A stretch of DNA of 64,000 nucleotides from positions 1 to 64,000 of the forward strand of contig NZ_JAELTU010000005.1 in assembly GCF_016429015.1 (NCBI RefSeq). The letters are read 5' to 3'. The notes under the pieces are model-generated. The model ran no database searches and was not told where the DNA came from. It saw only the letters and a program-made list of their open reading frames with translations. Positions 63,201-64,000 of this stretch are shown here, one piece after another (position 1 is the first letter of the stretch; each line of letters starts with the position of its first letter). Origin of the DNA: Rhizobium sp. ASV20. GTDB taxonomy: Bacteria; Pseudomonadota; Alphaproteobacteria; Rhizobiales; Rhizobiaceae. Position numbers and translations under genes: made by a program.

Positions 63201-64000
63201 AGCAACCAGCAGCAGGACAATCCGTTGATGTGCGAGATTGGCAGCGGCACGATGGTGTCGGACGGCCTCTACATGATCAACATCCACAAATCGGCCTCCA
63301 CCTTCCGGTTGGAACACACCAAGGTCGGCGAGCGCAACTACTTCGGCAACAACATATTCTATCCGCCGGATGGCAAGACTGGCGAGAACTGCCTGCTCGG
63401 CACGAAGGTCATGGTGCCCGTCGATGGCGTGCTGCGCGAAAATGTCGGCCTGCTCGGCTCCCCACCCTTCGAGATCCCGCGCATGGTCAAGCGCGACAAG
63501 GAACTGATCCAGGGGGTCAGCGACGATGATCGCCGCGCTCGTCTGCCCTACAAGAACCGCCACAATTTCGCGACCGCGCTGATGTTCCTTGCCACCCAGT
63601 GGGTAGCGCTGTTTGTGACGCTGACGATCTGGGACCGGGCACTGAACTACTATACGGAATGGGCACAGACGGCGCTCTTCGTTGCAGTCGTGCTGACGGC
63701 TGGCCTCACGATACCCCTGTATATTTTCGTGGAATGGGCGAGCCTGGGCTTCCGTCGTCTTCGTCCGCAGATGACGACCATCTACGACATCACCTTCTGG
63801 CGGCACGAACGCCATTGGAAACTGGCCGATTCCCCGATCGTGCGTCTGTTTGCCGGCACGCCTTTCCGCCCGATGATCCTGCGCGCGCTCGGCGTCAAGG
63901 TCGGCCGGCGCGTCTATGACGGCGGCTCGAATTTGACGGAACGCTCGCTGGTGGAAATCGGCGACGACGCGACGCTGAACGAAGGCTGCGTCATCCAGGC
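60207..64000 (+). CDS. Pls/PosA-type non-ribosomal peptide synthetase (3' end outside window)
   Basis: Frame open from ATG 60207 (RBS CAGGGACCG) to the window end, 1264 codons without a stop. Adenylation domain (about 40-540): A3 YTSGTTGRPKG (184-194), A5 NTYGPTEATV (about 316), A7 YRTGDLGRI, A8 GRIDTQVKIRGYRIELGEIE, A10 RKLPKP. Carrier domain with S575 in DDLGANSLLMAR for the phosphopantetheine arm. From about 638 there are membrane segments alternating with hexapeptide-type repeat stretches (GRIAIGRDAFVGLGCVIDID...; VGRRVYDGGSNLTERSLVEIGDDATLNEGCVI). This is the layout of poly-amino-acid synthetases such as epsilon-poly-lysine synthetase. It probably makes a cationic homopolymer or short isopeptide; the monomer is undetermined. 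Confidence 0.9.
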   Translation, partial: MHGQAQDVIEIVGKGRAPQILRGPDSILKGRPDERLSRVFEMLVDVHGPSPAVIDNGRIWTYREMDAQANRFARLIIERGVKPGDRVALLLDRSAETYITILAVMKAGAAFVPLAPAFPEERMALIVEDAGVSLVITVPDYATRAAGLSVPHVVIDGNYSEIAGYADTPPDVAATDDETCYILYTSGTTGRPKGVAVRHQSICNFVRIAAEAYGYRPGDRVYQGMTIAFDFSTEEIWVPFAAGATVVPAPGRMTLVGEELGDFLRANAITCMACSPTLLSSIESDVPTLRAILVGGEACPHNLVTRWSKDGRQILNTYGPTEATVTATMGYLTPERPVTIGAPLPTYSIVILDAQSPKLSEPGELGEIGIAGIGLAVGYLNRPDLTEQKFIPDFVGLPNNPSQRIYRTGDLGRINSDGEIEYHGRIDTQVKIRGYRIELGEIEAVLLDQPGIAQAAVTTWEIEPGRVELVGYYALKIGVDAIARGDLARELRRRLPDYMVPSFLEELPALPMTVSDKVDTRKLPKPASLRLGTERKEILPSTDDQRFMTDALREVLKIDDIYVEDHFFDDLGANSLLMARFCAKLRTRKEWATTSMRDIYMHPTVAALAQHLHGPEEEVAAVEETCLTHRASNFAYWTCGVGQLAFYGLYSYFSLWLLNYGLNWVYDMLDDPVQLYLRCAILSAGVFFGMSGFAVLMKWLLIGRWKAESFPIWGLRYYRFWVVQTLIRTAPVVLFRGSPLYSLYLRMLGARLGRNTTIECRTIPVCTDLISVGENSILRKESTLLGYRAQAGYIHTGRIAIGRDAFVGLGCVIDIDTSIGDRAQLGHASSLRRGQHIPDDDHWHGSPAVSTSADYCKVHGVTLSRTRRILYDTVQLVTMFALVTPFPLLFQTYWQNVSDDYQETIGIVAIGTTITLFGAIALAILAALAVPRLFSLVLKPGRTYRLYGFHFWLQSIVEVCTNIRLVNLLFGDSSAVVHYIRALGWNLNEVVQTGSNFGSNQQQDNPLMCEIGSGTMVSDGLYMINIHKSASTFRLEHTKVGERNYFGNNIFYPPDGKTGENCLLGTKVMVPVDGVLRENVGLLGSPPFEIPRMVKRDKELIQGVSDDDRRARLPYKNRHNFATALMFLATQWVALFVTLTIWDRALNYYTEWAQTALFVAVVLTAGLTIPLYIFVEWASLGFRRLRPQMTTIYDITFWRHERHWKLADSPIVRLFAGTPFRPMILRALGVKVGRRVYDGGSNLTERSLVEIGDDATLNEGCVIQ

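Noticed and set aside
61827..63815. 662-codon open frame on the minus strand
   Set aside because: It lies exactly opposite the NRPS coding region and its translation is Arg/His/Asp-rich with no domain. It is an antisense shadow produced by high GC.
1..64000. CRISPR arrays, insertion sequences, integrase or attachment sites, tRNA genes
   Set aside because: No regularly spaced repeats, transposase or integrase motifs, or cloverleaf/CCA-type segments were seen. Absence by eye is not proof; a covariance-model scan would settle RNA genes.

Overview
The window looks like accessory or secondary-replicon DNA of a Rhizobium/Agrobacterium-type alphaproteobacterium. The evidence is high-GC codon use, a RIME-like rhizobial intergenic palindrome element (about 31467-31571), genes whose closest named families carry Agrobacterium vitis tags (Avi_7169, Avi_7170), IclR/RpiR/AraC-controlled ABC uptake cassettes packed back to back, and tight ATGA/TGATG translational overlaps. 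No rRNA, tRNA, CRISPR array, insertion sequence or phage gene was recognised. The assignment is inference from gene content.

Layout. (A) 217-13060: a fumarylacetoacetate-hydrolase-family gene and an IclR regulator, a dipeptide-type ABC importer (SBP, two permeases, fused double ATPase), a Tm-1-like/UPF0261 protein with an aldehyde dehydrogenase, a second IclR regulator and a class III aminotransferase. A LuxR-type regulator and a terminator follow. (B) 14270-22041: a catabolic block with a VOC protein, two HpaB/HsaA-like flavin monooxygenases, a flavin reductase, a carboxymuconolactone-decarboxylase-like protein, a small barrel-like protein, a DapB-like amine dehydrogenase and an orphan LivK-type binding protein. 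Blocks A and B share a two-copy, 21-bp-phased operator (GTTCG-type inverted repeat) directly upstream of the FAH gene and the VOC gene, so the IclR protein at 1357 probably controls both ends of one pathway. (C) 22737-27134: an esterase, a GH15 glucoamylase-like enzyme and a ROK/polyphosphate-glucokinase-like kinase. (D) 27265-34308: a second dipeptide-type ABC operon with a cupin-like protein and an AraC regulator. (E) 34611-42169: the KPN_01854/KPN_01858/Avi_7169/Avi_7170 cassette, with a peptide-type ABC importer, a luciferase-like monooxygenase and two CMD/AhpD-like proteins. (F) 42713-46251: a metallo-beta-lactamase-fold hydrolase with two permeases and a binding protein of the Fe3+/polyamine type, but no ATPase gene. 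(G) 46499-49569: a small secreted protein and a chemoreceptor. (H) 49668-59765: a branched-chain-type ABC importer including a LivM-LivG fusion. It is divergent from an RpiR regulator that heads an isochorismatase-fold hydrolase, a glutamine-synthetase-like ligase, an N-formylglutamate-amidohydrolase-like enzyme and a class III aminotransferase. (I) 60207-end: an incomplete Pls/PosA-type non-ribosomal peptide synthetase with adenylation, carrier and membrane/hexapeptide-repeat regions, running off the window.

Working together: most cassettes pair one importer with two to six oxidising, transaminating or hydrolysing enzymes and one local regulator, as in scavenging of nitrogenous or aromatic plant-derived compounds. 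Substrates cannot be read from sequence. In four of the five complete importer operons an inverted repeat sits just after the binding-protein gene, which would favour excess binding protein over membrane components.
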